A stretch of 40,436 bases of DNA from Thraustochytrium sp. TN22 (lineage: Eukaryota > Sar > Bigyra > Thraustochytrida > Thraustochytriidae), in contig JABLUY010000293.1 in NCBI GenBank assembly GCA_013306675.1, positions 1-40,436 of the forward strand. Reading direction: 5' to 3'. Both the position numbers and the translations under genes were made by a program. How positions within the stretch are numbered: the stretch's first letter is position 1; the number at the start of each line of letters is the position of its first letter. Shown piece by piece: positions 8,624 through 17,755 of this stretch. Below the pieces are notes generated by a model. The model was not told the DNA's origin and made no database searches. It was given only the letters and a program-made list of their open reading frames with translations.

Positions 8624-10550
8624 AGGCAGGAGGCGGATTCCGGGCGCGACGAAGGTCGAGGACCCAGACGACGATGGAGCCGAGGAGAACGATACCAATG
8701 AGGCACGCGGCAACGGCGCTCACAACGGTGGCCGAGTCGCTCTCGGCGACGTCCTCCTCGAGCGCGCTGACGCCGAGGATGACCTCGACGATAGCAAGGA
8801 CCAGCAAAAGACGGCCTAGGATGTGGTGCGCGAGCTCCCAGGCATTGCGGTAGGGCTCGCCCTTGTGCGGGCGGATAAACGCCAGGATAATGTGACCCAG
8901 CACGATGATGACCATGATGAGGCCGAGGATGCCGTGTGCGCTGTCGAACGCGCCGCCTGTGTACGCGACGCCGAGGCCAAAACCGACCAGAAAGAGGATG
9001 AGCGCGAGCATCATGAGGTTGCGGTGCAGCGAGAACCAATACTTGTTGGTGGTGCGCTTGAAAATCATGGGCGGCAGTAGTGATCCGGGTACCAAAAAGA
9101 CCCAGGTGACGATCATGAAAAGCGCGTGCAGGCCCAGCGTCGTGGACGCCGCCGAGAACCAGTCGACGAGATTGTCGATGCGGGATGGGGACCCGCAGGA
9201 GAGCGAGGCGTCGTAAGGAAAGTCTGCACCAGATGTGACGTTGTCGCCGCTGGCCAGGATCTGCATCGTCGCGCGCAACGCCGCCGTTGGCGCTGGGTAG
9301 TACAGGAAGAGACCCATGCACATCTCGTCCGAGGCGGCGTCACCGCCCACGGTCACCGCGTTGCTGGAGCCGGCCTCGTACACGCAATGCACCGACACGC
9401 GATCGCCGGCGTGCAGCACGAGCTGCGACTCCAGGGAGCGCGCTTCGGGCAGGGCGGCGTCATAGTTGGAGTTGCACTCGACCAGCGAGGCGGTACCGTT
9501 GGCACTGTCAGCCGGGACGAGCGAGGTCCAGATGTTGCGCGCCAGGTCGTGGCCGTGCTCCGAGGCCGCGAAGACGCGCACCCCGTCGGGAGGGAGCGAC
9601 GCCGGCAAGAATGCTGTGGCCGTGATCTCGTAGTCGGTTGCGCCGGCGGGAATGTCGATCGCGCTCGTGGCGGCGCCAATCCAGCCCCAGGCGGCGGCCT
9701 GCATGCCGGCTGAGCTCGCTGCCGCCTCGGTCGAGTAGTACAGTTGCAGGCCAGAGGCGTCCGTCAGCCCGGCGAGGCCAGAAGGGTTATCGTAGTGGAC
9801 TTCGACGAGCAGCACGTGGTTGTCGCCTTCGAGCACGAGACCCACATCTTCCGGCATGCACAGGCTCTTGCCGCCCACAGACCACGCGAAGATCTGGTCG
9901 CTGCAGCCGGCCATGCTCGACGCCTCCGCCGGCGATGTGTATGCCGCGCGCAGCTCGGCCGTGTCATTGCACGCGTACAAGACCATGCTGTGCACTACGT
10001 CGACCTGGTCGACGACTGGGCTGATGCGCGTCACGTAGCTTGTGCCGCTCGGCAGACTGTCCAGGATGTACTTGACGCGCGTCTCGGGCGCCGACGGCAC
10101 CGCGTAGCTGGGCATGAGCGCATCCAGCTGTTGCGTGCCGGCCGGCTCCGAGTACGTGTCGCAGTACGTAAAGTCCGATCGCACCGAGCTGGCCACCCCC
10201 GGGTTGGAGATGCCGGTGGTGAAGCGCGGCGTCGCGCCTTTGGTCCACTCGCAGTCCGGGTCGCCCAGCTCCACGCCGTTGCTCAGGCCGTCGCCGTCGC
10301 TGTCCATCTCGCACAGGGCCTTGGTCCACCGTCTTCCGGCGCTGTCATAGTCCGCGCCGAACTGGTTCACCGACCCGCCCCCCGACGCGCGCTTGTGTCC
10401 GCACGCGAGCACGATGTCTCCGTTGTCATCGTGCACGTTCCACCCGTTCGGGATGTCGTTCTTGTACTCCTCCTCCGCCTGCACCACCGCTGGCAGGGCA
10501 GCCAGCGCCGCCAGCACCACTGCGAGCCCGAGAGAGGACAGCGCGGCCAT
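8622..10550 (-). CDS. Temptin-like / copper type II monooxygenase / cytochrome b561 fusion, copy 2
   Basis: A 642-residue paralogue of the gene at 4861-6795, with the same order: signal peptide (residues 1-25, ending VVQA before EEEY), temptin-like domain with DSDGDGLSNGVELGDPDCEW, copper monooxygenase, then cytochrome b561 with LHRNLMM, DSAHGILG and WELAHHILGR. The CuM ligands are present (H332 and H334 in EHGHD; M410 in EMCM), as is CuH H252 (HYDN). The CuH pair, however, reads H187-S188 (VVHSMVLY), where copy 1 and PHM-type enzymes have His-His. One copper ligand is therefore missing, and activity may be altered or lost even though the rest of the protein is intact. The start at 10550 gives a clean signal peptide. 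Same strand as copy 1 and the broken copy, so the three arose by tandem duplication. Confidence 0.9.
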   Translation of the reverse strand: MAALSSLGLAVVLAALAALPAVVQAEEEYKNDIPNGWNVHDDNGDIVLACGHKRASGGGSVNQFGADYDSAGRRWTKALCEMDSDGDGLSNGVELGDPDCEWTKGATPRFTTGISNPGVASSVRSDFTYCDTYSEPAGTQQLDALMPSYAVPSAPETRVKYILDSLPSGTSYVTRISPVVDQVDVVHSMVLYACNDTAELRAAYTSPAEASSMAGCSDQIFAWSVGGKSLCMPEDVGLVLEGDNHVLLVEVHYDNPSGLAGLTDASGLQLYYSTEAAASSAGMQAAAWGWIGAATSAIDIPAGATDYEITATAFLPASLPPDGVRVFAASEHGHDLARNIWTSLVPADSANGTASLVECNSNYDAALPEARSLESQLVLHAGDRVSVHCVYEAGSSNAVTVGGDAASDEMCMGLFLYYPAPTAALRATMQILASGDNVTSGADFPYDASLSCGSPSRIDNLVDWFSAASTTLGLHALFMIVTWVFLVPGSLLPPMIFKRTTNKYWFSLHRNLMMLALILFLVGFGLGVAYTGGAFDSAHGILGLIMVIIVLGHIILAFIRPHKGEPYRNAWELAHHILGRLLLVLAIVEVILGVSALEEDVAESDSATVVSAVAACLIGIVLLGSIVVWVLDLRRARNPPPA

Positions 10551-11689
10551 TTTGCGCGCGCAGAGCCTCGCTCCGAGTCGGGCGCTCTGCTCTCACCAGC
10601 CGATCGGGCCGGCCAGACTCGCCGATCCCGTTTGCGGTATGCTTGCTGCCTGCCCGCCAGGCCGGCCGGTGGTGGCTGAGGCCGAGCTGCCCGTGCAGCC
10701 TCTCACGTGGCATGGCCATGACAGACATGGACGAGGCTCGCGGCGATTTCCTTCGTCGCGATCACATGACTGCGCCTCGTAATTCAGCCGCTGCCGACTC
10801 TGACCTCGCCGCCCTCCAGGGCGAGGAATCACCGAAGCCACGACGGTCACAGCCGGAGCTTCGGGCCTTCGGCACAGCGCGGCACGGCGGACGCAGCGCG
10901 CGAGCTGCCTCTGCCCACAACGAAAGGCTGAGAGCGCCCGCCTGGCCGGCGGCGTCCCGGTACATTCGCTCTCCGACGCCCTCCCGGAGCCTCTTCGGGA
11001 GCGTCGCGGCGGATCGCACAAGTCCAGCCGGGCTGAGCCGCCAGCCGCCACGCCGGCCACGGCCGGCAGCACCGCCGTCGGCGTCTCGGCTGAACTGTTG
11101 CGGCGACAGGATGGTGGTAAGTAACCAGGTAAAATGCCTGCCTTCTTGCACATGGACCTGGACAGAGCGAGCATCGCTGAGCGAGTCAGAGTAAGCAAGC
11201 AAGAGCGACTCGGATGGCGAGCAAGGACGCGCGAGAGCGAGCAAAAGCGAGGGAGCGTCGCGGTACTTGGCAATGTCCTCTTCCAGGGCAGCTAGCTCTG
11301 CAGCCCCAGTACAGCGCCTCCCCGTACAGCGCCTCGGCGAGAGCGGTCGGGATTTGGCGATGCAGCGCAATTCAGCAGGCAAGTTGGACACAGCGCAAGC
11401 GCGCGCTACCGGGCGCTGCTGGCTGCCTGTGAGGCCGGGGTTCTCTTGAGTTGGGACGATGGGACCAGGCGAGCCGAATCTTGATCACTGGCCATGCAGT
11501 GGTAAAGGTCAAGGATGATTCAGACAGCCTCGTGGGACACGAAAGGCCACGAACTGGCTGCCTGCTCTGACTGGCTGCCTGACTGGCTCGGGCTGCTCAT
11601 TCCTGTCAACCGAGCCAAGTCAGCATATAAGCGCAGATTCGCCAACCCATCCTCAAGTCCCAACTTAGTCAGTTGCCACCAAGACCTGA

Positions 11690-11766
11690 CCTGGAGACAT
11701 GAACTCAGGCGTGGCCATGGCCACAAGACCTGGAGACATGAACTCAGGCGTGGCCATGGCCACAAT
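11690..11766. repeat. 39-nt tandem duplication
   Basis: Two near-identical adjacent units beginning CCTGGAGACATGAACTCAGG at 11690 and 11729. Each contains the palindrome TGGCCATGGCCA. Confidence 0.9.
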
Positions 11767-12146
11767 CTGGGCTGCTTAAAGTGTGCAGCGCGGACCTTTC
11801 ACGTTGGCCGTCGAGGACGTCTCGTTCTTCAATTGGCGCTGGCAGCCACTGGCTTGGCCGTGCCAGGCTTCGAGCCGCTGTGTCTCAGATTATGACTGCC
11901 CAACCAGGTTTTAATCATGGTCCGAGAGCATTGTCTCAGGCCGCCAGGCAGGGCTGTAGCGCAGGCTGCACGGGCGCGGGGCCGCCCGCCCTGCAGACTG
12001 TTCGCCGTTCAAACCCGTCAGCCGTGCACGCATTTTGGAAGGCACAACGCAGTCGCAACGCGAGACGCCGTGAAACGAACCTTCGCGTCGCTCTGTGCTC
12101 GTGCAAGCGCACGCTGCACCTCGGCTTCTGCGCTTGCGTTGCGCGC

Positions 12147-12181
12147 TCGACGCGGCTCGACGCGGCTCGACGCGGCTCGAC
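12147..12181. repeat. CGCGGCTCGA tandem repeat
   Basis: Three consecutive CGCGGCTCGA-type decamers after a partial first unit, within the gene-poor region. Confidence 0.85.
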
Positions 12182-12339
12182 AGAACGTTCTCGAGGCGTC
12201 TCGACGCGCATACAGGTGTGTAGTCGTGCGCAATGTGCAGACATGCAAAGACATGCGCAGGCATGCGCAGGCTCGCATCGACGTTCGCGCCCGTCTGGCC
12301 AGCCGCCCGGCATCCCACGGCGCCCCAGGAGATGCTATG

Positions 12340-12814
12340 AGGCGAGTAATATGATGCAGCCCCATCTATAAGAGCTGCCGCTGCCCATGCCTGTCAAGCG
12401 GTTGAGAGCAGATGGTCTCTGGCGAAATGGGGACATGCAGCGCCCAGGCTGAGGAGGATCCTAAGCTTAGGCAAATCCCTAGCGCCAGCCATCATCCCAC
12501 AGCGCATGCAGTGCGGGGCCAGAAAGAGCACAACTTGAATAGAAGCATTTGCTCTCCTCGACTCTCGATGCCTAGTTGTCGGGTCTCCTGATGGGAGGCT
12601 CAAAACAGCCTCCCACAGACGGCCCGGCAGTTGTAAGTCTCAGAGGGGCCGCCAGTAACGACTTGGAGAACTTGTAAAAGACTTGGAGAACTTGACAAAC
12701 TTGAAATCCGCCACTACAAGAAGCACAGCTCGACTTCACGCACAGCCGAAAAGCAAGACTGAATGAAATGAAAAGAATCTGTGCACATCTCTAAAAAATA
12801 CCCAATCTTTTTGC
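12340..12814 (+). repeat. Structured dispersed element, copy 1
   Basis: About 475 bp matching 14222-14810 in the same orientation. Shared blocks occur in the same order: CCCCATCTATAA (TATA-like, TATAAG at 12367), CTGTCAAGCGGTTGAGAGCAG, the palindrome CCTAAGCTTAGG (12460-12471), CCTAGCGCCAG, a block of 103 nt with one mismatch (12550-12652), ACTTGGAGAACTTG, and a terminal CTCTAAAAAATAC plus T-run. No open frame is conserved between the copies. The pattern suits a non-coding RNA gene with its own promoter or a non-autonomous mobile element. Because the copies flank 1.4 kb in direct orientation, they could also be terminal repeats of a short retroelement, though I see no target-site duplication, primer site or polymerase. 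Confidence 0.8.
12577..12629 (+). ncRNA. Conserved 53-nt hairpin in element copy 1 (candidate RNA)
   Basis: An outer 9-bp helix (TGTCGGGTC with GGCCCGGCA, two G-U pairs) and a perfect inner 9-bp helix (TGGGAGGCT with AGCCTCCCA) close a CAAAAC loop. Between the helices, CTG can pair with CAG, leaving a 2x2 internal loop and one bulged A. The hairpin is identical in copy 2. It is not a hammerhead or any RNA family I recognise. The same DNA could also fold on the minus strand. Confidence 0.45.
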
Positions 12815-12846
12815 CCTTGGTGCGACCCTCCTTGATGCGCCCCTCT

Positions 12847-12908
12847 TCGCGTGGGCGGGCCGCTTCCATTGGCCCGTGCGCGTCTCACGCACAGGCCCGC
12901 CCACGCGA
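12847..12908. repeat. 15-bp perfect inverted repeat
   Basis: TCGCGTGGGCGGGCC at 12847-12861 is perfectly complementary to 12894-12908, with a 32-nt spacer. The spacer itself contains a smaller GTGCG...CGCAC inverted pair. It starts 33 bp after element copy 1 and could be a hairpin, a cruciform or a protein-binding site. Confidence 0.85.
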
Positions 12909-14221
12909 GAATCACGCAACGTCGTCACGAGCCTTGCGAACGCGAGTGTTCAAGTTGACTGATTGCCAACTCGGCCAGTGGGGGTTTTCAAACCTCGGCC
13001 AGCCGCCGTTGGAGCGGCGGTGGTTGGGTCAACCTGGGACATGCGGTCGTTGGGCTTGGGCGGTTGCGCGCAAGCGGGCAGGCTGCCGCCAAGGCTTACT
13101 GCGCGCGGCATCGCACGGGCGCTGGCAGTGCAGCTCGCGCGAGTGGCACTGACAGTGCTGCCTCTCACGACTTCCCTGAAACGAGCGCAGCCACTGGGCC
13201 CAGACGCAGGAAAAGGAAAGGGCCCGATCAAAGCTTGCGTGCTCGTTTTAAGCCCTGCGCGAAAGACCCGCTGCAGAATCTGAGTCGCGCCGAGGAGGCA
13301 GACGCTGGTTAAGCGCAAGACGGGGCTGAGAGCCAGGCTGCTGGCAAGCTGCGCGAAACCCCTCTGGAACGAGAGGAAGCGTTGCAACGGCTGGCCACGA
13401 AGCGAGAGACCCCGCATACTCATCGCGTTGCGGCTGGCCCCAGTTCTTGCGTATAGCGAGCCCGTCCCGCGGCCAAAGGCAAGGCTGGAGCTCTGCGCCT
13501 TGCGGCCCTCGGGATCACTTGCTGGAGATGTCGGCCTTTCGATAGTGGAAAGCTGTGGCCCATGAATACGCGCAAAGAGCTGAGCAAAGTGCACCTCGTC
13601 CTCCTCCAACTTGCAGGCCAGGACCTCGTGACTGCGCTGTGGGCCGCTGCAACCACAGCGACAAGCTGGCGGCGGCTCGAGATGTTTGAGCGCGAGAAAG
13701 GCGAGGGTTCGATCCCCAGGCGAGCGAACAATTGAGTGCAAGCTTGTGTGCTTTGCGATGGGCAACCTAAGCCTCGTAGGCGATGCCCACCCACACGTTA
13801 GCCACAGGTGCGAGCTCTTGCGCACGCGGCCCGTCCCGGAGCCATGCGTTGGGCCGCTTTGGCGCAGCCCAGCGAACCTTGACGAGCCCGAGCCAGCTCG
13901 CCAGCGTCGGAAGCGGCGTAACACGGCTCGCTCGCTCCCCGGTGGGGCGTCTTGTCTCTGACTCCGCACGGAAGGCCGGAGGCAGGATGATGTACGCGCC
14001 CGCGGCTCTGGAGCTCTTTCTTGTGCCGAGGCCGCGCTTCTCGCGCGCTCTGAGAGCAGTGGCTTTTCGCTTGCGTGCCAGCCTGAGGCCGCGCGACGGC
14101 CACGCTGCTCGCACTCGCCACTCTCGCTCGTCGCTCTCGCTCGCTTCGGGTGGACGCCTCTCTCGAAGCCTTCAAGCAAGCTGGGCCTCCGGAGCTCTCT
14201 CCTCTCTCGCGGCGCCTCGAG

Positions 14222-14810
14222 GAATGATATCATCAGACGCAAGCCCCATCTATAAAAGCTGTCGCTTCCCGTGCCTGTCAAGCGGTTGAGAGCAGCCGGG
14301 CCTCAGGCGAGATGGTGGCATACAGCGCTCAAGGTTGAAGGGCCTAAGCTTAGGCAAACTCCTAGCGCCAGTCACCATCCCACAGCGCCTGGGGCTGCGG
14401 GACCAGAATGGGCTGGAACTAAACCAGCAAAACCATGACTTGAATAGGAGCGTCTGCTCTCCTCGACTCTCGATGCCTAGTTGTCGGGTCTCCTGATGGG
14501 AGGCTCAAAACAGCCTCCCACAGACGGCCCGGCAGTTATAAGTCTCAGAGGGGCCGCTCGCTCGAAATGACTTGGAACACTTGCAACACAGACTTGGAGA
14601 ACTTGAAACTTGCCTACTAGTACAGCAACGCCAGAAAAGGAACAGCGCCAAAGGAAGAATAAGCGCAAAGGACAAGCCACAATGGGGAACTGCAACTGCG
14701 CACGGCGCAAAGAAAAGGCGCAGCACTCTGAGTCGCCACAGCGCAAAGAGAAGCGCAGCACAGGAAATGGCACTATCGCATCACTCTAAAAAATACTCCA
14801 TATTTTTGCC
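14222..14810 (+). repeat. Structured dispersed element, copy 2
   Basis: About 590 bp related to 12340-12814 in the same orientation, longer through small insertions. It has a stronger TATA-like box (TATAAAAG at 14251), the same palindrome (14343-14354) and the same core (14455-14557). It ends in CTCTAAAAAATACTCCATATTTTTG, where AAAAATA and TATTTTT form a perfect 7-bp A/T hairpin that is imperfect in copy 1. The ATTTTTG tail also resembles an Sm-protein site, which is only suggestive. Confidence 0.8.
14482..14534 (+). ncRNA. Conserved 53-nt hairpin in element copy 2 (candidate RNA)
   Basis: Identical in all 53 bases to 12577-12629, while sequence on either side of the core has diverged with many substitutions and indels. 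Its position relative to the TATA-like box is about 230 bp, close to the 210 bp in copy 1. Confidence 0.45.
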
Positions 14811-15287
14811 TCTCCGCCGGTCCTCCGCCGGACGTCCTCCGCCGACTCTCCGCCGCCGTTTTAGAGCACCTCACTGGCAGGCAGCAGCACCAACAGAAAC
14901 GAGATCCCACAAGTCTTGAGCCAGTCAGCTCAAGTCGCTCATGCGACCAGCGACTATGCCATGAATGGCAAACCCCACTGCGAAATCCCCGCGCGCCCCC
15001 TTCTCGCGGCGCTGTCCGCGTCCACCGCGTCCACATCGTCGTTGCTGTTCAAGAGGCCGCTCTGAGGTCAGGCATAGGACTGATGCGGATGAAGAAGGAG
15101 GACGAGAAGATCCACGCGCGCTTGCAGAACACATCACAGTACCGTCCTCCGCAGCAGCAGCGACAGCAACAGCAGCGGCGGCGGGCAGCAGCAGCCGCAC
15201 CAGCACCGCCAGCAAGAGCAACGAGTGCAGACGTCTCGCGCCACAGCAAGAGCTACGAGTGCAGGCGTCGCTGGCGCGAGTCCCGCC

Positions 15288-16202
15288 ATGCTGCACATGC
15301 TTGCGCGCGGCCTGCGCCACGGCGCCGGCGCCAAGGCCGTCGCGAAGCGCGGGCTTGCGTCGGCTGCGGCGCTGTCGGACCCCGGGCGGCTGGCGGTCTT
15401 GGAGGAGGATCGAGGCGAGCAGGGTCGCGTGGCCACCGTGCGGTTCAATGACCCGGACAAGCTCAACGCGCTGACCGCGGACATGGGCGACCAGTTCCTG
15501 GAGATCATCGACGAGCTGAGCGGGCCGGGCAGCGAGGGCCTGGGGGCAGTAGTGCTGACAGGCACAGGCCGCGCCTTCTCGGCCGGCGGCTCGCTGGACT
15601 TCTTGCGCGCACGGGCCAACGACACGCCGTCGCGCAACGCCGTGGTGATGCGTCGCTTCTACGAGCGCTTTCTGGCCGTGCGCAGGCTGCCCGTGCCGGT
15701 GGTGGCGGCCATCAACGGCCCTGCCATCGGCGCTGGGCTCTGCGTGGCGTTGGGTGCCGACGTGCGCGTCGCCTTCGAGAAGGCCAAGATGGGCGTCACC
15801 TTCGTGCAACTAGGCCTGCATCCGGGCATGGGCAGCACGTACTTTCTGCCCAAGCTCGTCGGCCCGCAGGCCGCGGCGCGCCTGCTTCTCACCGGCGACG
15901 TAGTGTCTGGCACGGAGGCCAAGGCGCTGGGCCTCGTCGCGGAGACTTACGAGAGCCCCGAGGCCTGCGTCGCGGGTGCCCAGCAGCTCGCCGCACGCAT
16001 GGCCTCTGCCGGGCCCCTGGCCGTGCGCACCTGCGTACGCTCACTGCGCATGGCCCAGGACGAGGGCCTGGACCGTGCGCTCTGGCGCGAGGCCGACGCC
16101 CAGGCCCAGTGCTATGTCTCGAACGACCTCCGCGACGGTGTTGAGGCCGTCGCTGAGAAGCGTGCGCCCAACTTTACGCAGCGCGAGGACCTGCGCGACT
16201 GA
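15288..16202 (+). CDS. Enoyl-CoA hydratase/isomerase family protein, probably mitochondrial
   Basis: A 304-residue crotonase-fold protein. The N-terminus MLHMLARGLRHGAGAKAVAKRGLASAAA has the Arg-rich, acid-free composition of a mitochondrial presequence; this is why the start at 15288 is preferred over the open frame from 15225. Family marks are TVRFNDPDKLNALTADM, the oxyanion-hole segments AFSAGGSLDF and AAINGPAIGAGLCVALGADVRV, and the LGLHPGMGSTYFLPKLVG stretch followed by LLLTGDVVSGTEAKALGLV. The two catalytic glutamates of classical enoyl-CoA hydratase are not at their usual places (by my alignment Leu/Cys and Phe stand there), so the reaction may not be simple hydration; isomerase, hydrolase or decarboxylase activity is possible. 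The next gene, Dus1, starts about 230 bp downstream on the same strand. Confidence 0.88.
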   Translation: MLHMLARGLRHGAGAKAVAKRGLASAAALSDPGRLAVLEEDRGEQGRVATVRFNDPDKLNALTADMGDQFLEIIDELSGPGSEGLGAVVLTGTGRAFSAGGSLDFLRARANDTPSRNAVVMRRFYERFLAVRRLPVPVVAAINGPAIGAGLCVALGADVRVAFEKAKMGVTFVQLGLHPGMGSTYFLPKLVGPQAAARLLLTGDVVSGTEAKALGLVAETYESPEACVAGAQQLAARMASAGPLAVRTCVRSLRMAQDEGLDRALWREADAQAQCYVSNDLRDGVEAVAEKRAPNFTQREDLRD

Positions 16203-16432
16203 CGTGGGTTGTTCCGTGTGTAAATGATGCCTCTAGCTAGCTTAGCTAAGTCAAAGGCGGTCCGAAGTTTCGTGATGAAAGAAGGAAAGAAGGAAAGCGG
16301 AAAGCGGAAAGCGAGAGCCAGGCAACGCTGGAGTTCTCGCGTGTGGGCTTGAGTGCTTGCCTGTGAGAGCTCGGTGCCAAGGGCTGCTGGGAGAACATCG
16401 CCCGCGTCAATGGGTGCTCTGACCACGCGTGC

Positions 16433-17680
16433 TTGCCTTTGCCCTCTTTTCCGACTTGGATGGCGCCGACCGCCGCCAGCGCCACCACCGCCACGACCAC
16501 GACTGCACACGACTCGGAGGACGCCACGAACACCACAAAGCGCAAAAGCTGCCAGCGCGGTGCGGCGGCGGCGCGCGCGAGGAGCATGGGCGAAGTGGGG
16601 AGCGCGTGGGCCGCGCGGCTGAGCGCGGAGACGCGGCGGCTGCGCGGGCGCGCCTTCTTTGAGCGGGCGCTGGGCGCGCCCAAGTACCTGTGCGCGCCCA
16701 TGGTGCGCGGGAGCGAGCGCGCCTTCCGCGAGCTGGTGAGGCAGCACGGCGTGGAGCTGTGCTACGCGCCCATGGTGCCGGCAGACCAGCTGGCGAGCGG
16801 GCAATCGTGCAAGTCGATCGACTTCGAGGGCGAGGAGGCGCCCGTGGTGGCGCAGCTGGCCGGCCGCGACGTGCAGGAGCTGCTCGCCGCGGGCCGGCGC
16901 CTGCAGGGCGCGGTGGCGGCCATCGACCTGAACCTGGGCTGCCCGCAGAACTGCGCGGAGCGCGGCCAGTGGGGCGCCTACCTTCTGGACGAGCCGGACC
17001 TCGTGGTGAGCATCGTGCGCGCCATGGCCTCGGAGCTCGCCTGCCCAGTGTGGTGCAAGATCCGGCTGCTGGAGTCGCCGGCTGCCACGCTGGCCTTCGC
17101 GCAGCGCCTGCAGGACGCGGGCTGCTCGCTGCTAGCCATCCACGGCCGCCGCCGCGAGCAAAAGAGCGAGGGTCCGGTGGACCTGGACACCGTGCGGCAG
17201 GCCGCCGCGCTGCTGGACATTCCGGTGGTGGCCAATGGCGGCTTCGCGACCAGGGCGGCCGCCGACGCGCTCCTGCGCGACTCCGCCGTCAGCGCCGTCA
17301 TGTTCGCCTCGGAACTGCTCAGCAACCCGCGCCTCCTGGTGGACGAGCGACCGGTGGACGACGCGCGTGAGATCGCGCTGGCGGCCGAGTTTCTCGAAAT
17401 GTCCATGCGCTACCCGGTCCCGGACGCCCTCCACCTGCAGCTGCACCTGCGCTTCATCTTTCGCGCCAGCTTCAAGGGGCGCTCGGACCTGCTGCGCTGG
17501 TGGTCCATACTCTCGCGGCCTTGGATGGAGGACCCGTGGCAGTTCATGTGCATGCTGCAGATGATGGCCGAGGCGCGCTCGCTGCCCGGCCTGGACCTCG
17601 AGACCGCGTACCCGGGTCGGACCCCGCTGCGCACGATGCGCGACCTGCGGCGGCCAATGCTGGCAGGCGCATCGCCGTGA
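16433..17680 (+). CDS. DUS1: tRNA-dihydrouridine synthase, Dus1 type
   Basis: A 415-residue flavin enzyme that reduces uridine to dihydrouridine in the D-loop of tRNAs. The Dus domain starts near residue 80 with YLCAPMVRGSERAFRELVRQHGVELCYAPMV. The active-site motif NLGCPQNCAERGQWGAYLL has its catalytic Cys at 170. Further marks are WCKIRLLESPAATLAFAQRLQDAGCSLLAIHGRRREQK (His237 in the FMN-site region) and IPVVANGGFATRAAADALL. The NLGCPQ plus HGR..EQK pattern fits the Dus1 subfamily. The first 50 residues are Thr/Ala/Arg-rich and poorly conserved; Met at residue 52 (16586) is an equally plausible start. It converges with BOLA1, 75 bp away. Confidence 0.92.
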   Translation: MPLPSFPTWMAPTAASATTATTTTAHDSEDATNTTKRKSCQRGAAAARARSMGEVGSAWAARLSAETRRLRGRAFFERALGAPKYLCAPMVRGSERAFRELVRQHGVELCYAPMVPADQLASGQSCKSIDFEGEEAPVVAQLAGRDVQELLAAGRRLQGAVAAIDLNLGCPQNCAERGQWGAYLLDEPDLVVSIVRAMASELACPVWCKIRLLESPAATLAFAQRLQDAGCSLLAIHGRRREQKSEGPVDLDTVRQAAALLDIPVVANGGFATRAAADALLRDSAVSAVMFASELLSNPRLLVDERPVDDAREIALAAEFLEMSMRYPVPDALHLQLHLRFIFRASFKGRSDLLRWWSILSRPWMEDPWQFMCMLQMMAEARSLPGLDLETAYPGRTPLRTMRDLRRPMLAGASP

Positions 17681-17755
17681 GCTGGCCCTGATCAATGATG
17701 AGCGCGAGAACGTGTATCATAAGTTCTGTAAGCTAAGTGACTCCGAAAGGCTGGA

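Larger units (their letters stand above)
10551..15287. other. 4.7-kb region without a recognisable gene
   Basis: This is the longest stretch with no convincing coding sequence. It has open frames on both strands, the longest being 443 codons on the minus strand at 12950-14281. Their translations are Arg/Ser/Ala-rich, overlap each other and match no family I know. The region carries a 39-nt tandem duplication, a CGCGGCTCGA run, two copies of a structured repeat and a 15-bp inverted repeat, each listed separately. The first 700 bp should hold the promoter of monooxygenase copy 2, and the last few hundred bp that of the hydratase gene. Confidence 0.6.

Noticed and set aside
10762-11391. 209-codon minus-strand frame with AALEEDIAKYRDAP
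   Set aside because: The short helical-looking stretch is isolated; the rest is Arg/Ala/Ser-rich and unlike any family.
12577-12629. Hammerhead ribozyme (CTGATG next to a stem)
   Set aside because: The CTGATGA core is incomplete and the GAAA box after the second stem is absent.
13640-13730. tRNA-like T-loop (GGGTTCGATCCCC) near 13706
   Set aside because: Only three of five T-stem pairs form, and no acceptor stem or D-arm can be placed upstream.
12950-14281. 443-codon open frame on the minus strand between the repeat elements
   Set aside because: Composition is Ser/Arg/Ala-rich with no domain or motif, it overlaps other frames and runs into element copy 2. A short protein-like stretch near 13560-13620 is noted but not enough for a gene.
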